Shown here piece by piece: positions 54,003 to 63,200 of a DNA stretch of 64,000 nucleotides. The stretch's first letter is position 1; each line of letters starts with the position of its first letter. This DNA comes from Micromonospora sp. NBC_01796 (GTDB lineage Bacteria > Actinomycetota > Actinomycetes > Mycobacteriales > Micromonosporaceae): NCBI RefSeq assembly GCF_035917455.1, contig NZ_CP109078.1:992001-1056000 (forward strand), written 5' to 3'. Below the pieces are notes generated by a model, which saw nothing but the letters and a program-made list of their open reading frames with translations, ran no database searches and was not told where the DNA came from. The translations under genes were made by a program, and so were the position numbers.

Positions 54003-55504
54003 GGTGTGCCCACCGGGAAGACCGCTTCCACGTACGGCGTGCGTTGTCGCAGGTCCTCGGCCGCGTCACCGCTGAGCTGGTAGAGCGGACCGGCGACCAC
54101 GGTGAGCCCGATCCCGAGGGCGACCAGGGCGAGGGTGGCGCCGACCATGATCGGCGGGAGTCCGGCCGGGGCGTGCGGATCGGCGAGCCTCGGTGCCCGC
54201 CAGAACGCCAGGTTCCAGACCTTCATGGTGGCGTAGAGGGTGAGCAGGCTGGTGAGGGTGCCGCCGATGACCAGCAGCCACGGCAGCGCACCGCCCTCCG
54301 CCACCCCGGCCTGGAGCAGGCCGAGCTTGCCGAGGAACCCGGAGAACGGCGGGATGCCGGCCAGGTTGAGCGCGGGTACGAGGAACAGGATGCCGAGCAG
54401 GGGTGCCACCCGGGCCAGCCCGCCGAGCCGGTCCAGGTTGGTGCTCCCGCCCCGGCGTTCGACCAGTCCGGTGGCGAGGAAGAGGGTGGTCTGCACGGTG
54501 ATGTGGTGCACCACGTAGAAGATCGCCCCGGACAGCCCGGCCAGTGAGGTCAGCGCCACCCCGAAGATCATGTATCCGATGTGGCTGAGCAGGGTGAAGG
54601 AGAGCAGCCGCTTGATGTCGGACTGGGCGACCGCGCCGAGGATGCCGATCACCATGGTCAGCAGCGCGACCACCAGCAGCAGGTCGTCGACCTGGCCACC
54701 GGGGAAGAGCAGGGTCTCGGTACGGATGATGGCGTACACGCCGACCTTGGTGAGCAGGCCGGCGAAGACCGCGGTGACCGGGGCGGGAGCGGTCGGGTAG
54801 CTGTCCGGCAGCCAGGCCGACAGCGGGAAGACCGCCGCCTTGATCCCGAAGGCCAGCAGAAGCATCAGGTGCAGGACCAGCCGGAGTTCCGCCGGGAGGG
54901 CGTCGAGCCGGCCGGCGAGCTGGGCCAGGTTGAGCGTGCCGGTGGCCGCGTAGATCAGCCCGATCGCGCTCAGGAAGATCATCGAGGAGAGCAGGCTGAC
55001 CACCACGTACGTCGTACCGCCTCTGATCCGTACCCCGGTCCCGCTGAGCGTGATGAGTACGTAGCTCGCGGCGAGCAGCATCTCGAAGCCGACGAAGAGG
55101 TTGAACAGGTCGCCGGAGAGGAACGCGTTCGTCACACCGGCGGTCAGCACCAGGTAGGTGGGGTGGTAGATGGTCACCGGGGTCGACTCGGAACCGTCCC
55201 CCCGGCCCTCCCCGATCGAGTAGAGCAGGACGCAGAGGGTCACCGCGGCGGAGACCACCAGCATCAGCGCCGAGAGTTGGTCGGCGACGAGCACGATGCC
55301 GACCGGCGCCGGCCACCCGCCGACGTAGACGACCAGCGGGCCCTCCCGGCTGGCCTGCACCAGGAGCACGACCGCGACACCGAGGGTGGTGCTGAGCGCG
55401 GTGATGCTGACCAGCCGTTGCGCGACCGGGTACCGGGCCAGGACCAGCGTCAACGCCGCCGCCAGCAACGGAATCACCACCGGCAGGGGAACCAGGTAGC
55501 TCAT
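53999..55504 (-). CDS. mnhD: Mnh/Mrp antiporter subunit D
   Basis: A 501-residue, about 14-helix protein of the complex I NuoN/NuoM-like family. The segment LPDSYPTAPAPVTAVFAGLLTKVGVYAIIR holds the conserved Lys and surrounds. MnhD with MnhA forms the cation/proton translocation path. It overlaps mnhC and mnhE by 4 nt. Confidence 0.94.
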   Translation of the reverse strand: MSYLVPLPVVIPLLAAALTLVLARYPVAQRLVSITALSTTLGVAVVLLVQASREGPLVVYVGGWPAPVGIVLVADQLSALMLVVSAAVTLCVLLYSIGEGRGDGSESTPVTIYHPTYLVLTAGVTNAFLSGDLFNLFVGFEMLLAASYVLITLSGTGVRIRGGTTYVVVSLLSSMIFLSAIGLIYAATGTLNLAQLAGRLDALPAELRLVLHLMLLLAFGIKAAVFPLSAWLPDSYPTAPAPVTAVFAGLLTKVGVYAIIRTETLLFPGGQVDDLLLVVALLTMVIGILGAVAQSDIKRLLSFTLLSHIGYMIFGVALTSLAGLSGAIFYVVHHITVQTTLFLATGLVERRGGSTNLDRLGGLARVAPLLGILFLVPALNLAGIPPFSGFLGKLGLLQAGVAEGGALPWLLVIGGTLTSLLTLYATMKVWNLAFWRAPRLADPHAPAGLPPIMVGATLALVALGIGLTVVAGPLYQLSGDAAEDLRQRTPYVEAVFPVGTP

Positions 55505-56040
55505 CGGTCACCACCACCCGTACCACCCAAGCCGGCGGCGCTGTCCGGGCCGGTGCCGTCGTGGCGGGTGAAGGGTCCCGCCGGGCCGGGTACCTGCTCC
55601 GGGTCGTCGCCGTCCTCGGTGGGCGCTTCCGCGCGGTCGTCCGTACGCTCGTCGACCGGCTCGTCCCCGCGGGTCACCTCGTCCCGCTGGGCGAGCACCA
55701 TGATCCGCTGATCCTCCAGGTCGTCCTGTACCTCGTCGTGGCCGAAGAGCTGCCAGCTCCGGTAGCCGACGGCGAGCAGGAACGCGGTGATGCCGAGGGT
55801 GATGACGATCGCGGTGAGGACCATCGCCTGGGGCAACGGGTCGCTCATCTCCGCCTCCGGGGTGACCCCGACGATCGGTGCGGCGCCGCTGCGACCGCCG
55901 AGCAGGATCATCAGGTTGACCCCGTTGCCGAGCATGATGACGCCGAGCAGGACCCGGGTCAGGCTGCGCTCCAGCAGCAGGGTGACGCCGGCGCCGACGA
56001 GGACGGCGACGGTCACCGCCTGGACCAGGTTGGGGATCAT
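55501..56040 (-). CDS. mnhC: Mnh/Mrp antiporter subunit C with extended C-terminus
   Basis: A 179-residue NuoK-like subunit with three membrane helices (VLVGAGVTLLLERSLTRVLLGVIMLGNGVNLMILLGG). After about residue 120 it has a 60-residue acidic, cytoplasmic tail not found in minimal MnhC (about 115 residues). It overlaps mnhA and mnhD by 4 nt. Confidence 0.93.
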   Translation of the reverse strand: MIPNLVQAVTVAVLVGAGVTLLLERSLTRVLLGVIMLGNGVNLMILLGGRSGAAPIVGVTPEAEMSDPLPQAMVLTAIVITLGITAFLLAVGYRSWQLFGHDEVQDDLEDQRIMVLAQRDEVTRGDEPVDERTDDRAEAPTEDGDDPEQVPGPAGPFTRHDGTGPDSAAGLGGTGGGDR

Positions 56041-58886
56041 GTCAGCTCCCGCTCTCGCAACGGTTCCAGTTCGGTTTCGGGTCCCTCGCCGGCCTCGATC
56101 TGCCGGTCCACCTCGGCGCCGAGGCTGCGCAGGATGTCCAGCACCAGGCCGACCACGATCAGGTACACGCCGATGTCGAAGAAGAGGGACGTGACCAGGT
56201 GCACCTCACCGATCACCGGCAGGTGCAGGTCGAGTACGCCGCTCTGCAGGACCTCGGCACCGGCCAGCAGGGCCAGCGCACCGGCGCCGACCGAGACGAA
56301 CAGTCCGGCCCCGAGGACCAGTCCGGCGTCGACCGGGGCGGCCTCGTCGAGTTCGTACCGGCCTCCGGCGAGGTAGCGGACGGCCAGGGCCAGCCCGACG
56401 ACCAGCCCGCCGCTGAACCCTCCACCGGGGGCGTTGTGCCCGGAGAACACCAGGTAGAGGGAGAACAGCACGATGGTGTGGAAGATCAGCCGGGTGACCA
56501 CCTCGAAGACGATCGAGCGGCGCCGGTCGCGCAGGGTGGGTCCGGCCCGCAGCCAGACCCGTTCCCGGCGACGCTCCGGCCGGCTCGGACCCCGGCGGGC
56601 GAGGTTCGGCCGGCGGGGACCGGGACCGGCCCGGGGACGCTGGAAGATCAGGCTGGCGACCCCGGTGGCGGCCACCACCAGCACCGCGATCTCGCCCATG
56701 GTGTCCCAGGCCCGGATGTCGACCAGCGTGACGTTCACGATGTTGCGGCCATGGCCGTACGAGACGGCGAGTTCGGCGAAGTCGACCGAGATCGGCACCG
56801 CCTCCCGGCCACCGGCGGCGGCGAGCGCCAACCCGCCCATGACCAGACCGACGGCCGTACCGATGCCGACTCGCAGCCATCGGCTGGCGCGCAGCGGGCG
56901 GGCCGAGAAGTTGGCCGGCAACCGGCGCAGGACCAGCACGAACATCACGATCGAGACGGTCTCGACCAGGAACTGGGTCAGGGCCAGGTCGGGTGCGCCG
57001 TAGAGGATGAACATCATCGCCGTGCCGTAGCCGGTGACCCCGACCAGGACCATCGCGGTGAGCCGGCGGCGGGCCCGTACGGTGAGCACCGCGGCGGTGG
57101 CGAGGACGATCGCGACCACCAGTTGCACCGGGCTGTGCCAGAGCGCGATCCGCTCCGGCCAGGGCCGGCCGATCAGCAGCGCCCCGCCGGGCACCACCAC
57201 CAGGACCACCAGGATGGTGCCGAGGTACTGCGGCAGCGAACCGCGCTGGGTGGCCCCGGTGACCTCGACCGCCACCCGGTCCAGCCAGTAGGTGACCCGC
57301 TCGTAGGCGGTACCGCCGTCGAACGGGGCACGCATCCGTTGGACCAGCCGGGCCATCCGGTGCCGCAGGGCGAACAGCAGCCCGCCGCCGGACAGCGCGA
57401 CCAGGGTCAGCCCGACCGCCAGGCCGGGTCCGTGCCAGAGCGCGAGGTGGTATTCACCCGGACCGAACTGCCCGGCGTACGGGACCAGCAGGTCGTCGAC
57501 CGGCCCGGCCAGTACGCCCAGCGCCAGCCCGGCCACCGCCAGCAGCCCGACCGGGGCGAGCATGGCGACCGCCACCGGTTCGGTCGGGGTGGCCGGCACC
57601 GAGGCTTTGGTGCCGAACGCCCCCCACAGGAAGCGCAGGCTGTAGGCCACGGTCAGGGTGGCACCGGCGACCAGGGTGGTCAGCAGGACGGGGTCGTGCC
57701 GGAACGCCTCGAACACCGCCTCCTTGCCGACGAATCCGAGCAGCGGCGGCACCCCGGCCATCGACGCCACGGCGAGTACGGCGGCGGCGAAGACCACCGG
57801 CATCCGCCGCCACAGTCCGGACAGCGCGGGCAGTTCACGGGTGCCGGCGCTGTGGTCGACGATGCCGACGACGAGGAAGAGCGCGGACTTGAACAGCGCG
57901 TGGGCGAGCAGCATGGTGATGCCGGCGAGTTCGGCGTCCCGGGTGCCCGCCCCGGTGAGGATGAACAGCAGCCCCAACTGGCTGACCGTGCCGTACGCGA
58001 GCAGCAGTTTCAGGTCGGTCTGGCGCAGTGCGGCCCAGCCGCCGAGCAGCATGGTGACCGCACCGGTGACGAAGACCAGCAGCCGCCAGGGCTGGTCGTC
58101 GGCGAACAGCGGGGCGAAGAGCGCGACGAGGTAGACCCCGGCCTTGACCATCGCCGCCGCGTGCAGGTACGCGCTGACCGGGGTGGGGGCGGCCATCGCC
58201 GCGGGCAGCCAGAAGCTGACCGGGAAGATCGCGGACTTGGTGAGCGCCCCGACCAGGAGCAGCACGACCAGGGTGGCGAGGTATCCGTCGGTGGGCAGCG
58301 GTGCGTCCGCCAGTTCGGAGATCCGGTACGTCCCGGCGCGCTGGCCGAGCATGATCAGGCCGATCAGCATGGCCAGCCCGCCGACGGTGGTGATCACGAG
58401 CGCCTGGGCGGCGGCCCGCCGGCTGGCCCACTTCTCCGGGTTCTGGCCGATCAGCAGGTAGGAGCAGACCGTGGTCAGCTCCCAGAACACGTAGAGCAGG
58501 ATCAGGTTGTCGGAGACGACGAGGCCGAACATGGCGCCGGCGAAGCCGACGAAGGTGGCGGCGAAGCGACCGAGACCGGTGTCGTCGGCGGCGAAGTACC
58601 GGGCGCAGTAGACCAGGACCAGGGCACCGATCCCGCCGACCAGGAGCACCATCAGCCAGGAGAGCGTGGTCACCCGCAGGGCCAGGTCGAGGTGCAACTG
58701 CCGGACCCAGCCGTACGTCTCGGCCACCGTGCCGCCGTCGCGGACCGTACCGGTGATGGCGACGGCCCAGGCGAAGACCGCCGCCGGGGCGAGGGCCAGC
58801 AGGTAGCAGGCGCGGCGACCCCACCAACGGACGAGCAGTGGCGCGATCAGCGCCAGCGCGAGGTGGAGGCTCAGCAGCACCAGCAT
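56037..58886 (-). CDS. mnhA: fused Mnh/Mrp antiporter subunits A and B
   Basis: A 949-residue membrane protein. About 1-750 is the NuoL-like MnhA with more than 18 helices (FWLPAAMAAPTPVSAYLHAAAMVKAGVYL carries the conserved Lys). About 800-949 is an MnhB domain (RLIFHTIVLFSLYLVFSGHNAPGGGFSGGLVVG). So A and B are one chain and there is no separate mnhB. The complex expels Na+ (or other cations) for H+, aiding alkali and salt tolerance. GGAG precedes the ATG at 58886. A basic segment of about 45 residues joins the domains. Confidence 0.94.
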   Translation of the reverse strand: MLVLLSLHLALALIAPLLVRWWGRRACYLLALAPAAVFAWAVAITGTVRDGGTVAETYGWVRQLHLDLALRVTTLSWLMVLLVGGIGALVLVYCARYFAADDTGLGRFAATFVGFAGAMFGLVVSDNLILLYVFWELTTVCSYLLIGQNPEKWASRRAAAQALVITTVGGLAMLIGLIMLGQRAGTYRISELADAPLPTDGYLATLVVLLLVGALTKSAIFPVSFWLPAAMAAPTPVSAYLHAAAMVKAGVYLVALFAPLFADDQPWRLLVFVTGAVTMLLGGWAALRQTDLKLLLAYGTVSQLGLLFILTGAGTRDAELAGITMLLAHALFKSALFLVVGIVDHSAGTRELPALSGLWRRMPVVFAAAVLAVASMAGVPPLLGFVGKEAVFEAFRHDPVLLTTLVAGATLTVAYSLRFLWGAFGTKASVPATPTEPVAVAMLAPVGLLAVAGLALGVLAGPVDDLLVPYAGQFGPGEYHLALWHGPGLAVGLTLVALSGGGLLFALRHRMARLVQRMRAPFDGGTAYERVTYWLDRVAVEVTGATQRGSLPQYLGTILVVLVVVPGGALLIGRPWPERIALWHSPVQLVVAIVLATAAVLTVRARRRLTAMVLVGVTGYGTAMMFILYGAPDLALTQFLVETVSIVMFVLVLRRLPANFSARPLRASRWLRVGIGTAVGLVMGGLALAAAGGREAVPISVDFAELAVSYGHGRNIVNVTLVDIRAWDTMGEIAVLVVAATGVASLIFQRPRAGPGPRRPNLARRGPSRPERRRERVWLRAGPTLRDRRRSIVFEVVTRLIFHTIVLFSLYLVFSGHNAPGGGFSGGLVVGLALAVRYLAGGRYELDEAAPVDAGLVLGAGLFVSVGAGALALLAGAEVLQSGVLDLHLPVIGEVHLVTSLFFDIGVYLIVVGLVLDILRSLGAEVDRQIEAGEGPETELEPLRERELT

Positions 58887-59236
58887 GCGTTCTCCAGGTA
58901 GGTGTCATCGCAGGCCCTTGTCCAGGGTCTGCGGCTACGGGGGATCAGGAGGCATAAACGTCGATAATGCCGGCAAATAACGAAAGTCGGGCTAAACCCC
59001 GTCAGCAGCCGCGACACCGGGCCGCCGGGCCGGATGGCCGGGCGGCACGACGTACCCGAAGCGGGCGAGGATGGGAAGTCCGGACCGCCACGGCGGGACG
59101 GAGATCAGCCGACGACCAGGCCGGCGGACGTCCGGACCACTGCCACTCGGTGACCATGGCGGCGGGGGTCGTTGGGGGTCCGGACCGCGACCGTCGGGCG
59201 CGGATCAGCCGGTGGCGCGGTGGTGCCGGCGGTGGG
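58887..59236. other. 350-bp intergenic region upstream of the mnh operon
   Basis: No credible gene; plus-strand open frames here read as Arg/Gly-rich low complexity without ribosome binding sites. The part 58955-59000 is AT-richer and is the probable mnh promoter zone, which would leave a leader of roughly 80-110 nt. Confidence 0.45.
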
Positions 59237-59632
59237 TCAGGCCGGCGGGGCGCGGCTGGACGGCCCGGAAACGGTCCGGGAACGCGGATCCGCCCGGTGT
59301 CCGACGATCGTCGCGGAGACCTCGACCGGTACGACCGGCAGCGCGACCGACCGCGTCCGCACGGCGAGCGGCTCCGGCGCGGGTGGGCGCAACTCCGCTC
59401 CGGCGAGCGCTCGGGCGGCGCCCCGGCCGGAGCCGGTTTCCGCCTCGCCCCGGCCGTGCACCGGGGTCGTGTGGTGCAGCGCCGCGCCGATGGACGCGTG
59501 CGGACTGGCCAGGGCGCCGGCCGGGGTGTCGGCGGAACTCGCCCCGTGTACGGCGGTGAGCGAGAGCAGGGTGAGCAGGACAGCGACGACCAGCCGACCG
59601 ATCGGTCGGCGGATCAGACGTCCGTCCCACAT
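59237..59632 (-). CDS. small secreted or membrane-anchored hypothetical protein
   Basis: A 131-residue protein. A basic start (MWDGRLIRRPIGR) and a hydrophobic segment (LVVAVLLTLLSLTAVHGASSA, split here) resemble a signal peptide with a cleavage site near 31-34. The mature part is Ala/Pro/Arg-rich with no Cys. No clear ribosome binding site. Family unknown. Confidence 0.5.
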   Translation of the reverse strand: MWDGRLIRRPIGRLVVAVLLTLLSLTAVHGASSADTPAGALASPHASIGAALHHTTPVHGRGEAETGSGRGAARALAGAELRPPAPEPLAVRTRSVALPVVPVEVSATIVGHRADPRSRTVSGPSSRAPPA

Positions 59633-59700
59633 TGCTTGATGTCACCCCGTCCGGTCGCTTCTCGGCGGGTGCAGTCTACCGGGTGGGTCCCGGGGGCCGA

Positions 59701-60039
59701 TCAGTCCGAAGTGGACCCGACCAGCAGGTCGGGTCGGCCGAGTTGGAGAACGACCCGGTTGACCAGGTGTTGGGCCGCGGCGAGCGACCGGACCGCGACG
59801 AGTTTGCCGCGCCCCTCGCGGCGCAGGACGAAGTAGTGCACCGCGGCCCGGACCTGTGCCCGGTCGGCCGCGCTGGCCTGGGCGGTGTCGAGCACCAGGA
59901 CGCGCAGGCAGGCACCGACCCGTTCGGCGAGTTCGAGGTCGGCGCCCCGCAGGCCGAGGCGGAGTGCGGCCAGGTGCCCGTCGACCTTCCGGATGAGTAC
60001 GTCGGTGCCGCGATCGGCACGGTGCTGTTCGGCAGTCAT
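59701..60039 (-). CDS. hypothetical helical protein
   Basis: A 112-residue, mostly helical protein (LAALRLGLRGADLELAERVGACLRVLVLDTAQAS ... VHYFVLRREGRGKLVAVRSLAAAQHLVNRVV, abridged). The ATG at 60039 has a strong ribosome binding site (GGAGGG, 6 nt). No signal peptide or membrane segment. Family unknown. It is divergent from lhr across a palindrome-bearing spacer. Confidence 0.65.
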   Translation of the reverse strand: MTAEQHRADRGTDVLIRKVDGHLAALRLGLRGADLELAERVGACLRVLVLDTAQASAADRAQVRAAVHYFVLRREGRGKLVAVRSLAAAQHLVNRVVLQLGRPDLLVGSTSD

Positions 60040-60107
60040 CCGGCCCCCTCCGTACCGACCTCGGACTGCCGGAGAAGTTACTTTATGTCGCAGTGCGCCA
60101 GCAAGCA

Positions 60108-60124
60108 GTTAAGTAACACTTAAC
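60108..60124. promoter_or_regulatory. perfect palindrome between a hypothetical gene and lhr
   Basis: GTTAAGT-AAC-ACTTAAC, 7-bp perfect arms in an unusually AT-rich patch (60075-60145). Position between divergent genes suggests an operator; the regulator is unknown. Confidence 0.5.
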
Positions 60125-60181
60125 GGAGGAATAAGCCTTTAAGCGTACAAGCATCGCAAAGCGCCACGGTGATCCGCCGAT

Positions 60182-60203
60182 TGTCGTAGGCGCGGGGCAG
60201 GAT
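60182..60203 (+). promoter_or_regulatory. possible PafBC-like promoter of lhr
   Basis: TGTCGTAG, 8 bp, then CAGGAT, 7 bp before the lhr ATG. This is a partial match to TGTCRGTG-N8-TANNNT and would make lhr leaderless. The -10 begins with C instead of T, so support is weak. Confidence 0.3.
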
Positions 60204-60210
60204 TGGCGCC

Positions 60211-63200
60211 ATGGCGGACGTACTGGAGCGGTTCGGGGTGGCGACCCGTGAGTGGTTCGCCGCCGCGTTCGCCGCACCCACCGCCGCCCAGGCCGGTGCC
60301 TGGAAGTCGATCGGCGCCGGCCACAACGCCCTGGTCGTCGCGCCGACCGGATCCGGCAAGACCCTGGCCGCCTTCCTCTGGTCACTGGACCGGCTGGCCC
60401 GCGAACCCCGACCGGAGGACCCGAAGCAGCGCTGCCGGGTGCTCTACGTCAGCCCGCTCAAGGCACTCGCCGTCGACGTCGAACGCAACCTGCGCGCCCC
60501 GCTCACCGGCATCCGGCAGGCGTCCGCCCGGCTCGGGCTCCCGCCACCGGAGATCACCGTCGGGATGCGTACCGGTGACACCCCGGCGGACGAGCGGCGG
60601 GCCTTCGCCCGTACCCCACCGGACATCCTGATCACCACCCCCGAGTCGCTGTTCCTGCTGCTCACCTCGGCCGCCCGCGACTCCCTGCGCGGGGTCGAGT
60701 CGGTGATCGTCGACGAGGTGCACGCGGTCGCGGCCACCAAACGCGGCGCCCACCTGGCCCTCTCCCTCGAACGCCTGGACCAGCTCCTGCCCCGACCGGC
60801 ACAGCGGATCGGGCTCTCCGCCACCGTACGGCCGATCGACGCCACCGCCCGCTTCCTCGCCGGTGCCCGGCCGGTCGACGTGGTCCAGCCACGCACCCCG
60901 AAGACCATCGAGGTCAGCGTCGAGGTGCCGGTGGAGGACATGACCCGGCTGGACGAGCGCAACCCACCCGACGACGACGAGCTGGGCACACCCCGCCGCG
61001 CCTCCATCTGGCCGGCGGTCGAGGAACGGGTCTTCCAGCTCATCCGGGAACACCGGTCGACCATCGTGTTCACCAACTCCCGACGGGGCGCGGAACGCTT
61101 CTGCGCCCGGCTCAACGAACTCGCCGCCGACGAGCAGGCCGGCGTTGCCGCCGCCCTCGACGCCCCACGGGCCGTACCGGCCGAACGGCTGCCGGCGGAG
61201 ATCATGGCCCAGTCCGGCGCCGCCACCGGCGCCCCACCGGTGATCGCCCGGGCCCACCACGGGAGCGTCTCCCGCGAGGAACGCAAGCACATCGAGGAGG
61301 CGCTCAAGTCCGGCCAGCTCCCCGCCGTGGTCGCCACCTCCAGCCTCGAACTCGGCATCGACATGGGCGCGGTCGACCTGGTGGTCCAGATCGAGGCCCC
61401 GCCGAGCGTCGCCGCCGGCCTGCAACGGGTCGGCCGGGCCGGACACCAGGTCGGCGCCATCTCCCGAGGGGTCGTCTTCCCCAAGCACCGGGGCGACCTG
61501 ATCTCCTGCGCGGTGGTCGCCGAGCGGATGGGCGACGGGGCGATCGAGGAACTGCACTACCCCCGCAACCCGCTCGACGTACTGGCGCAGCAGATCATCG
61601 CGATGGTCGCACTGGACGAGTGGCGGGTGCCCGACCTCGCCGCCCTGGTCCGCCGGGCCGCGCCCTTCGCCGAGCTGCCCGACTCGGCCCTGCACGCGGT
61701 GCTGGACATGCTCTCCGGGCGCTACCCGTCGACCGCCTTCGCCGAGCTGCGCCCACGGCTGGTCTGGGACCGGGGCACCGACCTGCTCACCGGTCGGGCC
61801 GGCGCCCAGCGGCTCGCCGTCACCAGCGGCGGCACCATCCCCGACCGGGGCCTGTTCGGCGTTTTCCTCGCCGGGGCGACCCGGTCCGCGCGGGTCGGCG
61901 AGTTGGACGAGGAGATGGTCTACGAGTCCCGGATCGGCGACGTCTTCCTGCTCGGCTCCTCGTCCTGGCGGATCGAGGACATCACCCCGGACCGGGTGCT
62001 GGTCTCCCCCGCCCCCGGCCAGGCCGCCCGGATGCCGTTCTGGAAGGGCGACAGCCTCGGCCGCCCGATCGAGCTGGGCCGGGCCATCGGCGCCCGGCTG
62101 CGCACCCTGGTCAAACAGGACGACGAGACCGCCACCGCGGCACTGCGCGACGGTGGGCTGGACGCCTGGGCAGCCGGCAACCTGGTCGCGTACCTGCGCG
62201 AACAGCGGGAGGCGACCCGGTCGTTGCCGGACGACCGGACCGTGGTGGTCGAGCGCTTCCGCGACGAGCTGGGTGACTGGCGGCTCGCCGTGCACTCGGT
62301 CCTCGGGGCCAGGGTCAACGGCCCCTGGGCGCTCGCGATCGGCCGCCGGCTGGCCGAACGGTACGGGGTGGACGCGCAGGTCGTACCGAGCGACGACGGG
62401 ATCGTGGTGCGGCTGCCGGACACCGCCGACGAACCACCCGGCGCCGACCTGGTCGGCTTCGACCCGGACGAGATCGCGCAGATCGTGCAGGAGGCGGTGG
62501 GCGGCTCGGCGATGTTCGCCGCCCGGTTCCGTGAGTGCGCCGCCCGTGCCCTGCTGCTGCCCCGACGCGATCCCCGGCGCCGGCAACCGCTCTGGCAGCA
62601 GCGGCAACGGGCCGCCCAACTGCTCGACGTGGCCCGCGAGTACGCCGACTTCCCGATCACCCTGGAAGCGGCCCGCGAGTGCCTCCAGGACGTTTTCGAC
62701 GTACCGGCGCTGGTCGGGCTGATGCGCGATCTCGCCGCCCGGAAGATCCGGCTGGTCGAGGTGGAGACCAACCAGCCGTCGCCGTTCGCCCGGTCGCTGC
62801 TGTTCGGCTACGTCGGCGCCTTCCTCTACGAGGGCGACGCCCCGCTGGCCGAACGCCGGGCCGCCGCGCTCGCTCTCGACTCGGCCCTGCTCGGTGAGCT
62901 GCTCGGCCGGGTCGACCTGCGTGAACTGCTCGATCCGGCGGTGGTCGCCGAGACCGAGCGGCAGTTGCAGTGGCTGACCGAGCAGCGCCGGCCCCGCGAC
63001 GGCGAGGACGTGGTCGAGCTGCTCCGGCTGCTCGGCGACCAGACCGAGGCGGAGCTGGTCGAACGCGGTGCCCGACCGGAGTGGCTGACCGAGTTGGAGG
63101 CGACCCGCCGGATCCTGCGGGTACGGATCGCCGGACAGGAGCGCTGGATCGGGGTCGAGGACGCCGGCCGGTTCTCCGACGCGCTCGGGGTCGCCCTGCC

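Noticed and set aside
56199-58901. Plus-strand open frame of 900 codons antisense to mnhA
   Set aside because: Glu/Gln/Gly/Asp-rich shadow of the high-GC membrane gene; no domain.
58967-59836. Plus-strand 289-codon frame upstream of the mnh operon
   Set aside because: Arg/Gly-rich, no ribosome binding site, and antisense to a likelier minus-strand gene.
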